DNA from: Phormidesmis priestleyi ULC007
GTDB lineage: Bacteria; Cyanobacteriota; Cyanobacteriia; Leptolyngbyales; Leptolyngbyaceae
Length of the DNA stretch: 64,000 nt
Assembly: GCF_001895925.1 (NCBI RefSeq)
Contig: NZ_MPPI01000004.1
Span: forward strand, 124,001 to 188,000
Direction of reading: 5' to 3'
The notes below the pieces were generated by a model. That model was not told the DNA's origin. It saw only the letters and a program-made list of their open reading frames with translations, and searched no databases. The stretch's first letter is position 1; each line of letters opens with the position of its first letter. Shown here in pieces: positions 9,060 to 18,172 of this stretch. The position numbers were made by a program, and so were the translations under genes.

Positions 9060-9635
9060 TTCTTACTCAGTCCCCTTCTTACTCAGTTGCCTGCGATGGG
9101 GAACCCGTCTTCAGCACTGAGCGCTACGGAGGGAAACCCTCCTCCAGGTCTGAGCGCTTAAGCGATAGTAAGCGTCGCTTGCTCAGAGATTAGCATCAAC
9201 GAGGAAGCGCCAATCTCCTCTGCCATCAACGAGCATGGTACAATCGCTTCATTGGTGAAGTTGCCATCCGAAATGCCTGCAACCCTCAGAACCAGCATAG
9301 TTCGGGAATGTCCCTAACCTAGAGTACGAGACTCAATCAACAGGCGGGAGTGACACGAGTCGGGAAGCTGAAAAGCCTACCGCATCAAACAAAAATTAAT
9401 CCTCTGCGGTGGGTCATGACGCGGAGTCTAAACAACGCTCGTGGAGGCGATAGGGGTTGCCCAGCCAATGAAACGAGTAGCCAAAGTCTCGGAGAGCCAT
9501 CGTTGTATTGCTTGCAATCAGCGTCGGGTAGGCGATGACGGAGGATATGTCACGGCTGTCGAATCTCGTCGTACCTTAATTAACCAACTGTTTATCGTTT
9601 GCAGCGAGTCAGAGAAAAGTTTCTCTGACTTTTTT
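9060..9635 (+). ncRNA. Possible structured RNA ending at an intrinsic terminator
   Basis: This stretch has no supportable gene but is rich in local pairing: GGAGGG-AAA-CCCTCC (9128-9142), repeated AGCGCT palindromes, AAGCG-T-CGCTT, GACTC/GAGTC and AGGC/GCCT arms around 9330-9390. It ends in a strong rho-independent terminator on the + strand (9608-9635). Its GC content and base use differ from the AT-rich DNA just downstream. One hypothesis is an ORF-less omega RNA (HEARO-like, as left by IscB elements); another is the decayed end of a mobile element. The family is not established. Confidence 0.35.
9608..9635 (+). terminator. Intrinsic terminator
   Basis: GTCAGAGAAA and TTTCTCTGAC form a perfect stem directly followed by six or more T residues, a canonical + strand terminator. 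There is no convincing protein gene just upstream, so it points to a transcribed non-coding region. Confidence 0.85.
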
Positions 9636-10085
9636 ATTGCATAAAACTTTAGACTAACTACTTTCGCAAATATAAGAGATTTAACTACAAATAATTAGCG
9701 AATTAATAATAGTAGACCTTCAAGCCGATTTTTTGTGTTCAATTAATAGCCTTTCTACTACTTTTAGGCTACAACTTTGCTTTACATAAAGGTTTGATTT
9801 CGTTCGATCGGTTGGTTAACTAAAATTTGCGTTTTAGTATGGCAATTCCTAAGCAAAGGGACTTAAGCCTTTGTTGGCACTTTAAGGGATTAGGAAGTGC
9901 TATATCTCTTATCTCTATTGGATACGCTTTGCCTTCCTAAAGGCTGACGAACAGGAAGTTTCTAACTAGTTACATAGGGAGTAGGAATGACACAAATATC
10001 AAGTGTTATTAGCTCAGTTTAGAGACGCATCTTGTTGTCGTCTCAAATCAAGCGCAATACCCTAAGCCTAGGAATTTAACTTGCC
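9636..10085. other. AT-rich leader of the catalase gene
   Basis: About 450 bases with no gene. It contains an imperfect inverted repeat, CAATTCCTAAG (from 9842) against GGGATTAGGAAGTG near 9890, and several short T/A runs. It probably holds the catalase promoter, but I cannot pick -35/-10 boxes with confidence. Confidence 0.4.
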
Positions 10086-11030
10086 ATGTTCTATCACACA
10101 AAACGATTACAATACTTCACTCCACCCGCAAATCCCGATCCGATTTATGCCAAGAAAATGCAAGAACTCATCGGGGGTAGCTTTGGGGAAATGACTGTAA
10201 TGATGCAGTACTTATTTCAGGGCTGGAACTGCCGCGGACCTGCTAAATACCGCGATATGCTGCTAGATATCGGGACTGAGGAAATTGGTCACGTTGAGAT
10301 GTTAGCCACGATGATCGCTCATCTATTAGAGAAAGCCCCAGTCAAAATGCAAGAAGATGGTGCAAAAGATCCCGTCGTCGGTGCGGTTATGGGCGGGATG
10401 AACCCCCGAGATGTGATTGTGGCAGCGATGAACCCCCAGCACGAAATTGTTTCTGGTGGAGGTGCAACGCCATCTGATAGTGTCGGCTTCCCCTGGAACG
10501 GTCGCTTTATCGTCGCCAGTGGCAACTTATTGGCAGACTTTCGTTCTAATCTCCATGCTGAATCTCAAGGTCTGATGCAGGCTGTACGGTTGTATCAGAT
10601 GACCGATGACCCAGGCGTGAAAGACCATCTCAGCTTCATGATCGCCCGTGACACCATGCATCAAAACCAGTGGTTAGCGGCGATCGAAGATCTCAAGAGT
10701 GAAGGATTTGAGGATACGGTTGTTCCCGGCATTGCCTATGAATATGGCAAGAACGAGTATGCGTATCAATTCTGGAACAACTCTGAGGGAGAAGAAAGCG
10801 CCGAAGGACGTTGGGCAAAAGGTCCCTCAATGGATGGCAAAGGCGAGTTTCAGTATGTGGCGAATCCTGAACCGATCGGATCAATCCCAGAACCACCCCA
10901 ACCCGATCCACGATTGCACGGCACGCCCAAAACTCCTCAAGCCATGATGGTGAACGGGGAGGGGAAAAGTAACCCCAATGTGGTTGAGCGGGTCGTTGAT
11001 GCGATCGATCACCTCACTCCTGGCAGTTAA
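10086..11030 (+). CDS. Manganese (non-haem) catalase
   Basis: Dismutates hydrogen peroxide with a di-manganese centre in a ferritin-like four-helix bundle. The 314-residue protein has all expected ligands by spacing: Glu35 (SFGEMTVMMQY), Glu66 and His69 (TEEIGHVEM), Glu159 (LHAESQGL) and His192 (DTMHQNQW). The C-terminal third is a proline-rich extended tail, usual for the family. It stands alone, after the putative RNA and before a degenerate sensor gene. It is intact although it lies inside the segment bounded by the two psaK halves. Confidence 0.95.
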   Translation: MFYHTKRLQYFTPPANPDPIYAKKMQELIGGSFGEMTVMMQYLFQGWNCRGPAKYRDMLLDIGTEEIGHVEMLATMIAHLLEKAPVKMQEDGAKDPVVGAVMGGMNPRDVIVAAMNPQHEIVSGGGATPSDSVGFPWNGRFIVASGNLLADFRSNLHAESQGLMQAVRLYQMTDDPGVKDHLSFMIARDTMHQNQWLAAIEDLKSEGFEDTVVPGIAYEYGKNEYAYQFWNNSEGEESAEGRWAKGPSMDGKGEFQYVANPEPIGSIPEPPQPDPRLHGTPKTPQAMMVNGEGKSNPNVVERVVDAIDHLTPGS

Positions 11031-11177
11031 TTCCTGCCCTGGGAAATAGCGAATCGGTGGAGGGCGAAAGTCTCTCCACCATTTTTGTAGTCGAGAAAAG
11101 CTTGAGGATAGTTTGAATATTTGTTAACTTTATTAAAGCAGCAGTAAAATTAAAGCATCAATCATCTTTTGGGCATC

Positions 11178-11876
11178 ATGTCTCAGCAATGCGCCCCACT
11201 CCCTCTAAGTTCACCCTCGCTAGAAGAAGTGGAAACGGCTGATCTGCGAAATCAGCTCAAGTCTCAGCAGAAGTTAGTGACGGCGATCGAGCGGCGAGTC
11301 GGACGATCGCTGACCTCGATTCAGACTTATTTGACCCAACTCAATCAAGCGGTTCACGACTCATCTGAGTGGCAGATTAACATCGCGTCGATGGCAGCCG
11401 AACTCCAACAGCTAGGAGATTTGCTTGCCGATGCCACCCTGCTGCAAAAAATAGAAGCCGGAAAAGTCACCGTTCAGCTAGAAGCTTTAGATTTGCATCT
11501 GCTTTTAGATTGCGTGAGTCGTCATCTGCTCGCCCCCAAAGCTGAGACTCCGCGCTTAATTTGCAAATTTCCTGCGGTTTTGCCGCCCGTCATTGCCGAT
11601 CGTGACTTGCTCGAAGAAGTTTTAACCGATCTTTTGGGGCGATCGCTGAAATGTTCTGATCCCGATGTGACCACCATTTTAGAAGTCAACCAGCTTGAGT
11701 CACAAATAACCATCAGCATTACTGCTCAACGATTTGTCTCATTAGGTGAGCGCGACTTTGCCCCAGAGATAGCCCTCTGCTGCAAACGAGTTGAAGTTCA
11801 AAACGGAGCAGTCACCTGTCAGATGCTATTAGATGGCTCGACGATTGTTGCGGTGACTTTGCCGATCGCAGACTAG
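11178..11876 (+). CDS. Sensor-kinase-like protein without a phosphoacceptor histidine
   Basis: About 232 residues. An N-terminal coiled region (ETADLRNQLKSQQKLVTAIER) leads into a HisKA-like helical pair (LTSIQTYLTQLNQ, LLADATLLQKIEAGK), then a degenerate HATPase (IADRDLLEEVLTDLLG, VAVTLPIAD). The H-box His is not present and the glycine-rich ATP-lid motifs (DxGxG, GxGxG) are missing. It is therefore probably a pseudokinase or dimerisation partner rather than an active kinase. The ATG at 11178 is chosen over a TTG nine bases upstream. No response regulator is adjacent. Confidence 0.6.
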   Translation: MSQQCAPLPLSSPSLEEVETADLRNQLKSQQKLVTAIERRVGRSLTSIQTYLTQLNQAVHDSSEWQINIASMAAELQQLGDLLADATLLQKIEAGKVTVQLEALDLHLLLDCVSRHLLAPKAETPRLICKFPAVLPPVIADRDLLEEVLTDLLGRSLKCSDPDVTTILEVNQLESQITISITAQRFVSLGERDFAPEIALCCKRVEVQNGAVTCQMLLDGSTIVAVTLPIAD

Positions 11877-12268
11877 CGATCGATTTTTGCTTTAAACAAA
11901 GCTAGGCTTCTCTGAATTTATCGGTGAAAACTAGGACACTTTCATGAGTCTTCTACTCACAAGTCAGCGTGTTAATCTCTAAGTAGAACTATTGAGGCTA
12001 TGTAAGTTTACACAGTAGACTTTAAAGAACTCGTGAACCTGTCAAAAGCTTCAAAGAGAATGTTTGAACTTGTCATGAACAAAGGAACTTTACTTGCTCA
12101 TTACTGAAGTAAGTTAACGGAGTTTGTAGAAAGATTTTATTGATTTGATATCAAAAAGTTTAGAAGCAAAATTGTTGATAAGTTCAGTACTTTCTCTCAA
12201 AGACTTTGCCCTATTGCTGCGTTGATAATGACAGTTGAAAGGTCATAGATAGGCGAGAACCCAAATCA
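11877..12268. other. Intergenic region before the PEP-CTERM gene
   Basis: About 390 AT-rich bases. No gene, repeat or clear promoter can be supported. The sequence shows scattered TTGAA- and TAAAG-like boxes but no convincing pair. Confidence 0.4.
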
Positions 12269-13042
12269 ATGAAATCCATCAATGTCTTTTGTATCGCAGC
12301 AGTTAGCACGATTGCAGCCCTTGGCTACTCAAGTTCTGCTCAAGCCATCTCATTTAAAATCACCAACGGCGCTCCCGGTTTGAATGGGGAAACGAATCAA
12401 GGTGCATTCTCCGAGTTTGCTAAGTTAAAGGAGACCACCACGATCGACTTCAACTCAGGCAAAGTGCCCACCACCGGGTTTGCTAAATACTCGTTTGAAA
12501 ACACCTCAGGTACTAGCAGCGTCCGTGCTGACCAGTGGGCACCTGCTGGGTCAACAGGCAAGCAAAACGGCTCTAACTATCTGGCAGTTTTTAACGGCGA
12601 TGCTGCAACGATTAAATTGGACAAAACCCTAAACTACTTTGGGATTGACTGGGGTGCAGTGAGCCAAAACAACACGTTCTCTTTTTACCAAAGTGGCACA
12701 ACTGGCAAAGACAAACTGGTCAAGTCTTTTACCACTGCTGACATTCTCAACAACGCGGCTTTGTTTAAAGCCTCATGGCAAAATGGAGAAGGCAACGGCT
12801 ATGTCCATTTCTACTCCGACAGCAGTGCCGACAACTTTGACAAAATCGTGGTTTCCCAATCCAGCACGAATGGGGGCGGTTTTGAATCTGATAACCACTC
12901 TTTCCATCAGGGAACAGGCAAGTTTGATTTTGATGGCAATCTGAAGCCGAAATCGGTTCCTGAACCGGGCATTGTGTTGGGACTGTTGGCAACAGGCGGC
13001 ATGTTTCTGCGGAAACGCAACCAAAACCTTTCTCAAAATTAG
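12269..13042 (+). CDS. Exported PEP-CTERM protein
   Basis: 257 residues. An N-terminal signal peptide (MKSINVFCIAAVSTIAALGY, cleavage likely after AQA) is followed by a beta-rich, glycine/serine/asparagine-rich body. The C-terminus has the PEP-CTERM sorting signal: SVPEPG, a hydrophobic helix (IVLGLLATGGMFL) and the basic RKRNQ. It would be exported, processed by an exosortase-type enzyme and end up in the envelope or extracellular matrix. The body has no domain I recognise. An intrinsic terminator follows at 13097-13128. Confidence 0.88.
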   Translation: MKSINVFCIAAVSTIAALGYSSSAQAISFKITNGAPGLNGETNQGAFSEFAKLKETTTIDFNSGKVPTTGFAKYSFENTSGTSSVRADQWAPAGSTGKQNGSNYLAVFNGDAATIKLDKTLNYFGIDWGAVSQNNTFSFYQSGTTGKDKLVKSFTTADILNNAALFKASWQNGEGNGYVHFYSDSSADNFDKIVVSQSSTNGGGFESDNHSFHQGTGKFDFDGNLKPKSVPEPGIVLGLLATGGMFLRKRNQNLSQN

Positions 13043-13096
13043 GTTGAAAAAGCATCTTAGCAAAGCTGGATGACTTTTAAATAAGGTTTTGGATCT

Positions 13097-13128
13097 GCAC
13101 CTCTCGCCGAGAGGTGCATTTCTTTTTG
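13097..13128 (+). terminator. Intrinsic terminator after the PEP-CTERM gene
   Basis: GCACCTCTC, a three-base loop GCC, then GAGAGGTGC and a T-rich tract (ATTTCTTTTT). It separates the PEP-CTERM gene from chlH, which starts 48 bases later. Confidence 0.88.
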
Positions 13129-13175
13129 GAGACTGCTTTAAGATTGAGACATCGGAACTTCTTAACAATTAGGGC

Positions 13176-16100
13176 ATGAAACGGATTGTTTTAATCGCTG
13201 GGTTTGAGTCCTTCAACGCGGATCTTTACCGACAGGCGGCTCAAGTAGCTCAGGCGCGGTGCCCAGAACTAGAGATTTTAGTGTTTAGCGATCGCGATCT
13301 CACCACCCACTCGACTGAAGTTGAGTCTGCCCTCCGCAATGCTGACGTATTTTTTGGGAGTCTGCTGTTTGACTATGATCAGGTGATGTGGCTACGAGAG
13401 CGAGTGCAGCCCATTCCGATTCGGCTAGTGTTTGAGTCGGCGTTAGAGTTGATGAGCCTCACACAGCTAGGAAAGTTTGCTATTGGTGACAAGCCCAAGG
13501 GAATGCCCAAACCCATTAAGTTCATCCTCGACAAGTTTGGCAATGGGCGCGAAGAAGACAAACTTGCAGGTTACATTAGCTTTCTCAAAATTGGGCCGAA
13601 ACTGCTAAAGTTTGTTCCAGGTCAAAAGGTGCAAGATCTGCGGAACTGGCTGATTGTTTATGGCTATTGGAATGCGGGCGGATCAGAAAATGTGGCATCT
13701 CTGTTTTGGGTTTTGGCAGAGCAGTATTTAGGGTTAGAAGTTGGAGAGATTGCACCTCCGATCGAGACTCCCAACATCGGCTTATTACACCCAGATTATT
13801 CAGGTTATTTTGAGTCTCCTAAACAATATTTGAACTGGTATCAAACTCGCCAATCTAACAATCTTCCGGTAGTTGGCATTTTGCTTTATCGAAAGCACGT
13901 CATTACAAAACAGCCTTATATTGCTCAATTAATTCGACATTTTGAGCAAGCGGGTTTGATTCCTCTGCCAATTTTTATTAACGGCGTTGAAGGACATGTT
14001 GCCGTGCGTGACTTGATGACAACTGACTATGAGCAAGCCCAACGTCAACAAGGAATCGTAGACACAAAATCGCTTTCTAGTGAAGCGGTAAAAGTAGACG
14101 CGATCGTGTCTACGATCGGCTTTCCATTAGTCGGAGGCCCAGCAGGATCGATGGAAGCGGGTCGTCAAACCGACGTGGCAAAACGCATTCTCAGTGCCAA
14201 AAATATTCCTTATTTAGTGGCGGCACCGCTGCTGATTCAAGACATCCACTCCTGGACGCGGCAAGGCATCGGCGGTTTGCAAAGCGTTGTGCTGTATGCG
14301 CTGCCAGAATTAGATGGCGCGATCGACACCATTCCACTCGGCGGTTTAGTCGGTGAGAAGATTTACCTGATTCCCGAACGAGTCAAACGGCTCACCGGAC
14401 GGCTGCAAAATTGGATTGATCTGCGACAGAAATCGGTCAGCGATCGTAAACTCGCTATCATTTTATATGGCTTCCCCCCCGGTTATGGAGCCGTCGGCAC
14501 AGCCGCATTGTTGAATGTGCCGAAGTCGCTGCTCAAACTTTTACAGGCACTCAAAGATCAAGGCTACACGATCGGAGACTTGCCCGAAAACGGCGAAGAA
14601 ATTATTCGTCAAGTCAAACAAGCTGATGAATGGCTCGGTGAATCCCAAACTGATGATTCAACTCAACATTCTGTCAACGTTCGGACGTTAGAAAAATGGC
14701 TAGGCTATCTTCTGACCTCACGAATTGAGAAACAGTGGAAGTCGCTATCAGGAAGCGGCATCAAAACGATGGGTGAAGACCTCACCTGGGGCGGTGTTCA
14801 GTTTGGCAATGTGTGGATTGGAGTACAACCTCCGTTAGGGATTTCGGGCGACCCAATGCGATTAATGTTCGATCGTGACCTCACCCCTCATCCGCAATAT
14901 GCCGCATTTTATCAGTGGCTGCAAAAAGACTTTCAGGCAAACGCGATCGTTCACTTTGGGATGCACGGCACCGTTGAATGGCTCCCCGGTTCTCCGTTGG
15001 GCAACACGGGCTATTCGTGGTCAGATGTCTTGCTTGGAGATTTGCCCAATCTCTACATTTACGCTGCCAATAATCCCTCAGAATCAATTCTGGCAAAGCG
15101 TCGCGGCTATGGCGTTTTAATCTCGCATAACGTGCCGCCTTATGGTCGATCGGGGTTGTATAAAGAACTCGTCACCCTACGCGATCTGATTGCTGAATAT
15201 CGTGAAGATCCCGATAAAAATTATGCGCTAAAAGAGGCGATTTGTAAGAAGATTAGCGACACTGGACTGGATGCAGATTGTCCATTTGCAGAGGCTAAAC
15301 AGATGGGGATGGAATTCACGATCGAGACCGTCAAACTTTTCAGCAACGATGCCTTTAATCACTACTTAGTCACTCTCTACGAGTATCTGCAAATTCTCGA
15401 AAATCGTCTGTTCTCATCGGGTCTGCATGTCCTCGGTGAACCACCTAACCCCGAAGAATTAGACGGTTATCTCAACGCTTATTTTGATGGTTCGCTAGAG
15501 ACTGAGGAGGCATTGCAGATCCGCAATTTGCTGGCTCAAAACACCGACGAACTTACTAATCTTCTACGCGGACTGAATGGAGAATATATTCCGCCTGCTC
15601 CCGGTGGTGATTTGCTGCGCGACGGTGCAGGAGTTTTGCCTACCGGACGCAACATTCACGCCCTCGACCCTTATCGGATGCCTTCACCTGCCGCTTATGA
15701 ACGAGGGAGAGCGATCGCGCAACAAATTCTCACGCAACATTTGCAGCAGCACAGTACCTATCCTGAAACCGTTGCAGTGATGCTGTGGGGCTTAGACGCG
15801 ATTAAGACAAAAGGTGAATCGCTGGGCATTTTATTAGAGCTAGTCGGTGCAGAACCCGTTAAAGAAGGCACGGGGCGAATTGTCCGCTATGAGTTAAAGC
15901 CTTTAGCAGAAGTTGGACATCCGCGCATTGATGTGTTAGCTAATCTTTCAGGCATTTTTAGAGATAGCTTTGTCAACATCATTGAGCTATTAGATGATCT
16001 GTTTCAACGTGCTGCCGATGCTGATGAACCAAACGATCAAAATTTCATTCGTAAACACGTTGTAGCGCTCAAGTCTCAAGGCGTTGAAAATCCTTCGGCA

Positions 16101-16823
16101 CGGCTATTCTCCAATCCATCTGGAGATTATGGCTCTCTCGTTAACGATCAGGTTGTTGCTGGTAATTGGGAATCGGGCGATGAATTAGCGCAAACCTGGC
16201 AGAGTCGCAACGGATTTAGCTATGGCAGAAGCGATAAAGGACAAGATCGATCGCTGATCTTGCAATCGCTATTAAAAACGACCGATCGGATCATTCAAGA
16301 AATCGATTCGGTCGAATATGGCTTGACAGACATTCAAGAATATTATGCCAACACGGGCGGATTAAAGCGGGCAGCAGAAAAGCAGCAGGGCAAAAAAGTC
16401 CAGGCGAGTTTTGTCGAGAGTTTTTCAAAAGATTCGACCCCTCGCGATTTAGACGATCTGCTGCGAATGGAATATCGCACGAAGTTGTTGAATCCAAAAT
16501 GGGCGGAAGCAATGGCAGATCAGGGTTCTGGCGGAGCATACGAGATTTCTCAACGTATGACGGCTTTGATTGGCTGGGGCGGCACCGTCGATTTTCAAGA
16601 GTCGTGGGTCTATGACCAAGCCGCCGAAACCTATGCGCTCGATGCAGAGATGGCAAACAAACTGCGATCGGCAAACCCTGAAGCATTTCGCAACATCGTC
16701 AGCCGAATGTTAGAAGCAAACGGTCGTGGTTTTTGGCAACCTGAACCAGAGAAGTTGGCGCAGCTACGTGATTTATACGAAACGGCAGATGAAGCGATCG
16801 AGGGAGTGGCGATCGCGGTGTAG
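13176..16823 (+). CDS. chlH: Magnesium chelatase subunit H (ChlH/BchH paralogue)
   Basis: Porphyrin-binding catalytic subunit that inserts Mg2+ into protoporphyrin IX with ChlI and ChlD, the first committed step of chlorophyll synthesis. At 1215 residues it is shorter than the main cyanobacterial ChlH (about 1330) and begins MKRIVLIAGFESFNADLY, like the second cyanobacterial paralogue. Family blocks seen: GYWNAGGSENVASLFW, HFGMHGTVEWLPGSPLGNTG, VPPYGRSGLYKEL, LPTGRNIHALDPYRMPSP and ANGRGFWQPEPEKLAQLRDL. CobN is excluded by these blocks. A decayed copy of its last ~105 bases lies at 18662-18766. Confidence 0.95.
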   Translation: MKRIVLIAGFESFNADLYRQAAQVAQARCPELEILVFSDRDLTTHSTEVESALRNADVFFGSLLFDYDQVMWLRERVQPIPIRLVFESALELMSLTQLGKFAIGDKPKGMPKPIKFILDKFGNGREEDKLAGYISFLKIGPKLLKFVPGQKVQDLRNWLIVYGYWNAGGSENVASLFWVLAEQYLGLEVGEIAPPIETPNIGLLHPDYSGYFESPKQYLNWYQTRQSNNLPVVGILLYRKHVITKQPYIAQLIRHFEQAGLIPLPIFINGVEGHVAVRDLMTTDYEQAQRQQGIVDTKSLSSEAVKVDAIVSTIGFPLVGGPAGSMEAGRQTDVAKRILSAKNIPYLVAAPLLIQDIHSWTRQGIGGLQSVVLYALPELDGAIDTIPLGGLVGEKIYLIPERVKRLTGRLQNWIDLRQKSVSDRKLAIILYGFPPGYGAVGTAALLNVPKSLLKLLQALKDQGYTIGDLPENGEEIIRQVKQADEWLGESQTDDSTQHSVNVRTLEKWLGYLLTSRIEKQWKSLSGSGIKTMGEDLTWGGVQFGNVWIGVQPPLGISGDPMRLMFDRDLTPHPQYAAFYQWLQKDFQANAIVHFGMHGTVEWLPGSPLGNTGYSWSDVLLGDLPNLYIYAANNPSESILAKRRGYGVLISHNVPPYGRSGLYKELVTLRDLIAEYREDPDKNYALKEAICKKISDTGLDADCPFAEAKQMGMEFTIETVKLFSNDAFNHYLVTLYEYLQILENRLFSSGLHVLGEPPNPEELDGYLNAYFDGSLETEEALQIRNLLAQNTDELTNLLRGLNGEYIPPAPGGDLLRDGAGVLPTGRNIHALDPYRMPSPAAYERGRAIAQQILTQHLQQHSTYPETVAVMLWGLDAIKTKGESLGILLELVGAEPVKEGTGRIVRYELKPLAEVGHPRIDVLANLSGIFRDSFVNIIELLDDLFQRAADADEPNDQNFIRKHVVALKSQGVENPSARLFSNPSGDYGSLVNDQVVAGNWESGDELAQTWQSRNGFSYGRSDKGQDRSLILQSLLKTTDRIIQEIDSVEYGLTDIQEYYANTGGLKRAAEKQQGKKVQASFVESFSKDSTPRDLDDLLRMEYRTKLLNPKWAEAMADQGSGGAYEISQRMTALIGWGGTVDFQESWVYDQAAETYALDAEMANKLRSANPEAFRNIVSRMLEANGRGFWQPEPEKLAQLRDLYETADEAIEGVAIAV

Positions 16824-16920
16824 ATTAATTCTAGATATCGGTGCCTATCACCCACCGCAGATAAACTTTCTCTCATGACGACTAGCTTTGACGATCGAGT
16901 TCACGAGTGACCCTACGCTG

Positions 16921-17259
16921 CTAATCTCCACTGATTTCGACTAACGCTTCACCTGCTCGTAAAAGTTGCAGTGCTTCTGGTAAAGTCGCGCTCAAGATCT
17001 CTCGCAATCGAGCATTTGAAGTATTTCCACACGTCAACCAGATGATTTGTGGTGGTGATCCAAGAAGACCAACCAGATCAACAAAGTCGCTGTCTTTGGT
17101 CATGAGGATAATTGCTTGAGCCTTTGCTGCCTCAAAAATCTCAGAGTCTTCAGCATCTCTCAACCCAACATCGCGTAAGGCTAATGCTGTTATTCTAAAA
17201 GAGCTGATGATCCAAGTTGCGATCGCGGGCGACAGATGGGCATCTACCCAAATTGTCAT
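16921..17259 (-). CDS. DUF5615 PIN-like toxin
   Basis: 112-residue PIN-like protein. The opening MTIWVDAHLSPAIATWI provides the first Asp, DVGLRDAEDSEIFEAAK the second acidic site, and MTKDSDFVDL the third; these are the DUF5615 landmarks (putative Mut7-C-like RNase). Its ATG overlaps the DUF433 stop by four bases (ATGA), so it is the second gene of a translationally coupled pair. DUF433-DUF5615 pairs behave as type II toxin-antitoxin modules by association. Confidence 0.88.
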   Translation of the reverse strand: MTIWVDAHLSPAIATWIISSFRITALALRDVGLRDAEDSEIFEAAKAQAIILMTKDSDFVDLVGLLGSPPQIIWLTCGNTSNARLREILSATLPEALQLLRAGEALVEISGD

Positions 17260-17480
17260 GCAACTAATACCGGATGATTGAGCTTACGTGATGCGTATAA
17301 AAGTGCTGCTTTCAGATCGTCTGCCTCAAGATCAGGCATCTCTTCTAAAATCTCTTCAGCACTCAGCCCAGCCGCAAACAAGTCTAAAACATCCGATACT
17401 CGGATTCTCATCCCTCGAATGCAGGGACGACCGCCACATTGCCTGGGATTGATTGTGATTCTCTTGAGTGGCTCTGACAT
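17256..17480 (-). CDS. DUF433 antitoxin
   Basis: About 74 residues. The signature ITINPRQCGGRPCIRGMRIR followed by the HTH-like VSDVLDLFAAGLSAEEILEE is typical of DUF433. I start at the internal Met (MSEPLKRI, 17480), which matches the usual family N-terminus, rather than at 17495. Expected to bind the DUF5615 protein and the operon promoter. Confidence 0.88.
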   Translation of the reverse strand: MSEPLKRITINPRQCGGRPCIRGMRIRVSDVLDLFAAGLSAEEILEEMPDLEADDLKAALLYASRKLNHPVLVA

Positions 17481-17495
17481 GATGCGGCACTTCAC

Positions 17496-17828
17496 AAGTT
17501 CATGACTCAGTGTAAACGCCTTTCAACGGAGTTTGCTAACTGCCCACTAGCAGATTACCAGGCTAACGATCGAGTTGAACCGCACCAGATCGATTACAGC
17601 TACTGTTAACTTTAGTTAGCAGTGCGGTTAACCTTACCGACCATGTTTCGCGTGTCGGTTCCAACGAGGTTGTTCTACAGAACTGGCGATGGATGTATTG
17701 TTCCTAACAGGTAACATTTGTATCCAGTTCTCGTGGAACAATCTAATTATGCTGCAAGATGCACTACGATCGAACCAAACAACCTCTCGGAAAGCTGGTG
17801 CAGGTGAGGCAACAAGCAGGACTGAGAA
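17496..17828. other. Non-coding gap with an attC-like imperfect hairpin
   Basis: No gene in 333 bases. It contains GGCTAAC (17561-17567), then GTTGAACCGCAC (17574-17585), which pairs with GTGCGGTTAAC (17622-17632) leaving one unpaired G. This resembles the L''/L' stem with an extrahelical base of an integron attC site, but a clean R' box (GTTRRRY) is not where it should be. It may be a decayed attC or an unrelated hairpin. Confidence 0.35.
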
Positions 17829-18164
17829 CTACTCGTAGCGTGTCTTCTTAGATTTAATCACCTCAATGACATCATCGTGCCTTTGCCCCTCAATCACATC
17901 TTTGAGATGAATTTGCCCATTAAGGTATTGAACGTGGATACGCCAGCCTGACACCTTATCGATATCGGCACGATAAATTGCCTGCTTCACACCCTTTACT
18001 TTATGCAGTCTCGTTTTTGGAAATTTTCTTGTTCTGTGACACTCGCTGTCTTCAAGTTCTGACAAGGCTTCAAGAAAACAAATTTTTAGCTTGTCATTTG
18101 GCAAAATTTTCATGGCTTCGTAAGTAACGCCGTATTCATCGCAAAGAGTCAGAGCTTTTGCCAT
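17829..18164 (-). CDS. Small protein with a RelE/ParE-like C-terminal half
   Basis: 111 residues, not firmly recognised. The second half (KVKGVKQAIYRADI, GWRIHVQYLNGQIHLKDVIEG) reads like the beta core of RelE/ParE-type toxins. The N-terminal half is helical and acidic (LPNDKLKICFLEALSELED). It starts eight bases after the stop of the 18.17-18.56 kb gene, so the two form one unit. Which partner is toxin and which antitoxin is not clear. Confidence 0.55.
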   Translation of the reverse strand: MAKALTLCDEYGVTYEAMKILPNDKLKICFLEALSELEDSECHRTRKFPKTRLHKVKGVKQAIYRADIDKVSGWRIHVQYLNGQIHLKDVIEGQRHDDVIEVIKSKKTRYE

Positions 18165-18172
18165 AAATAAGC

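Noticed and set aside
9350-9644. Small open frames in the 9.0-9.6 kb region
   Set aside because: Overlapping short frames with atypical composition, ending inside the terminator; better explained as non-coding RNA or element debris.
12765-13168. Minus-strand frames opposite the PEP-CTERM gene
   Set aside because: Antisense shadows crossing the terminator; no start signals or recognisable motifs.
16291-16876. Minus-strand frames opposite the chlH 3' end
   Set aside because: Mirror of conserved chlH codons; no independent support.
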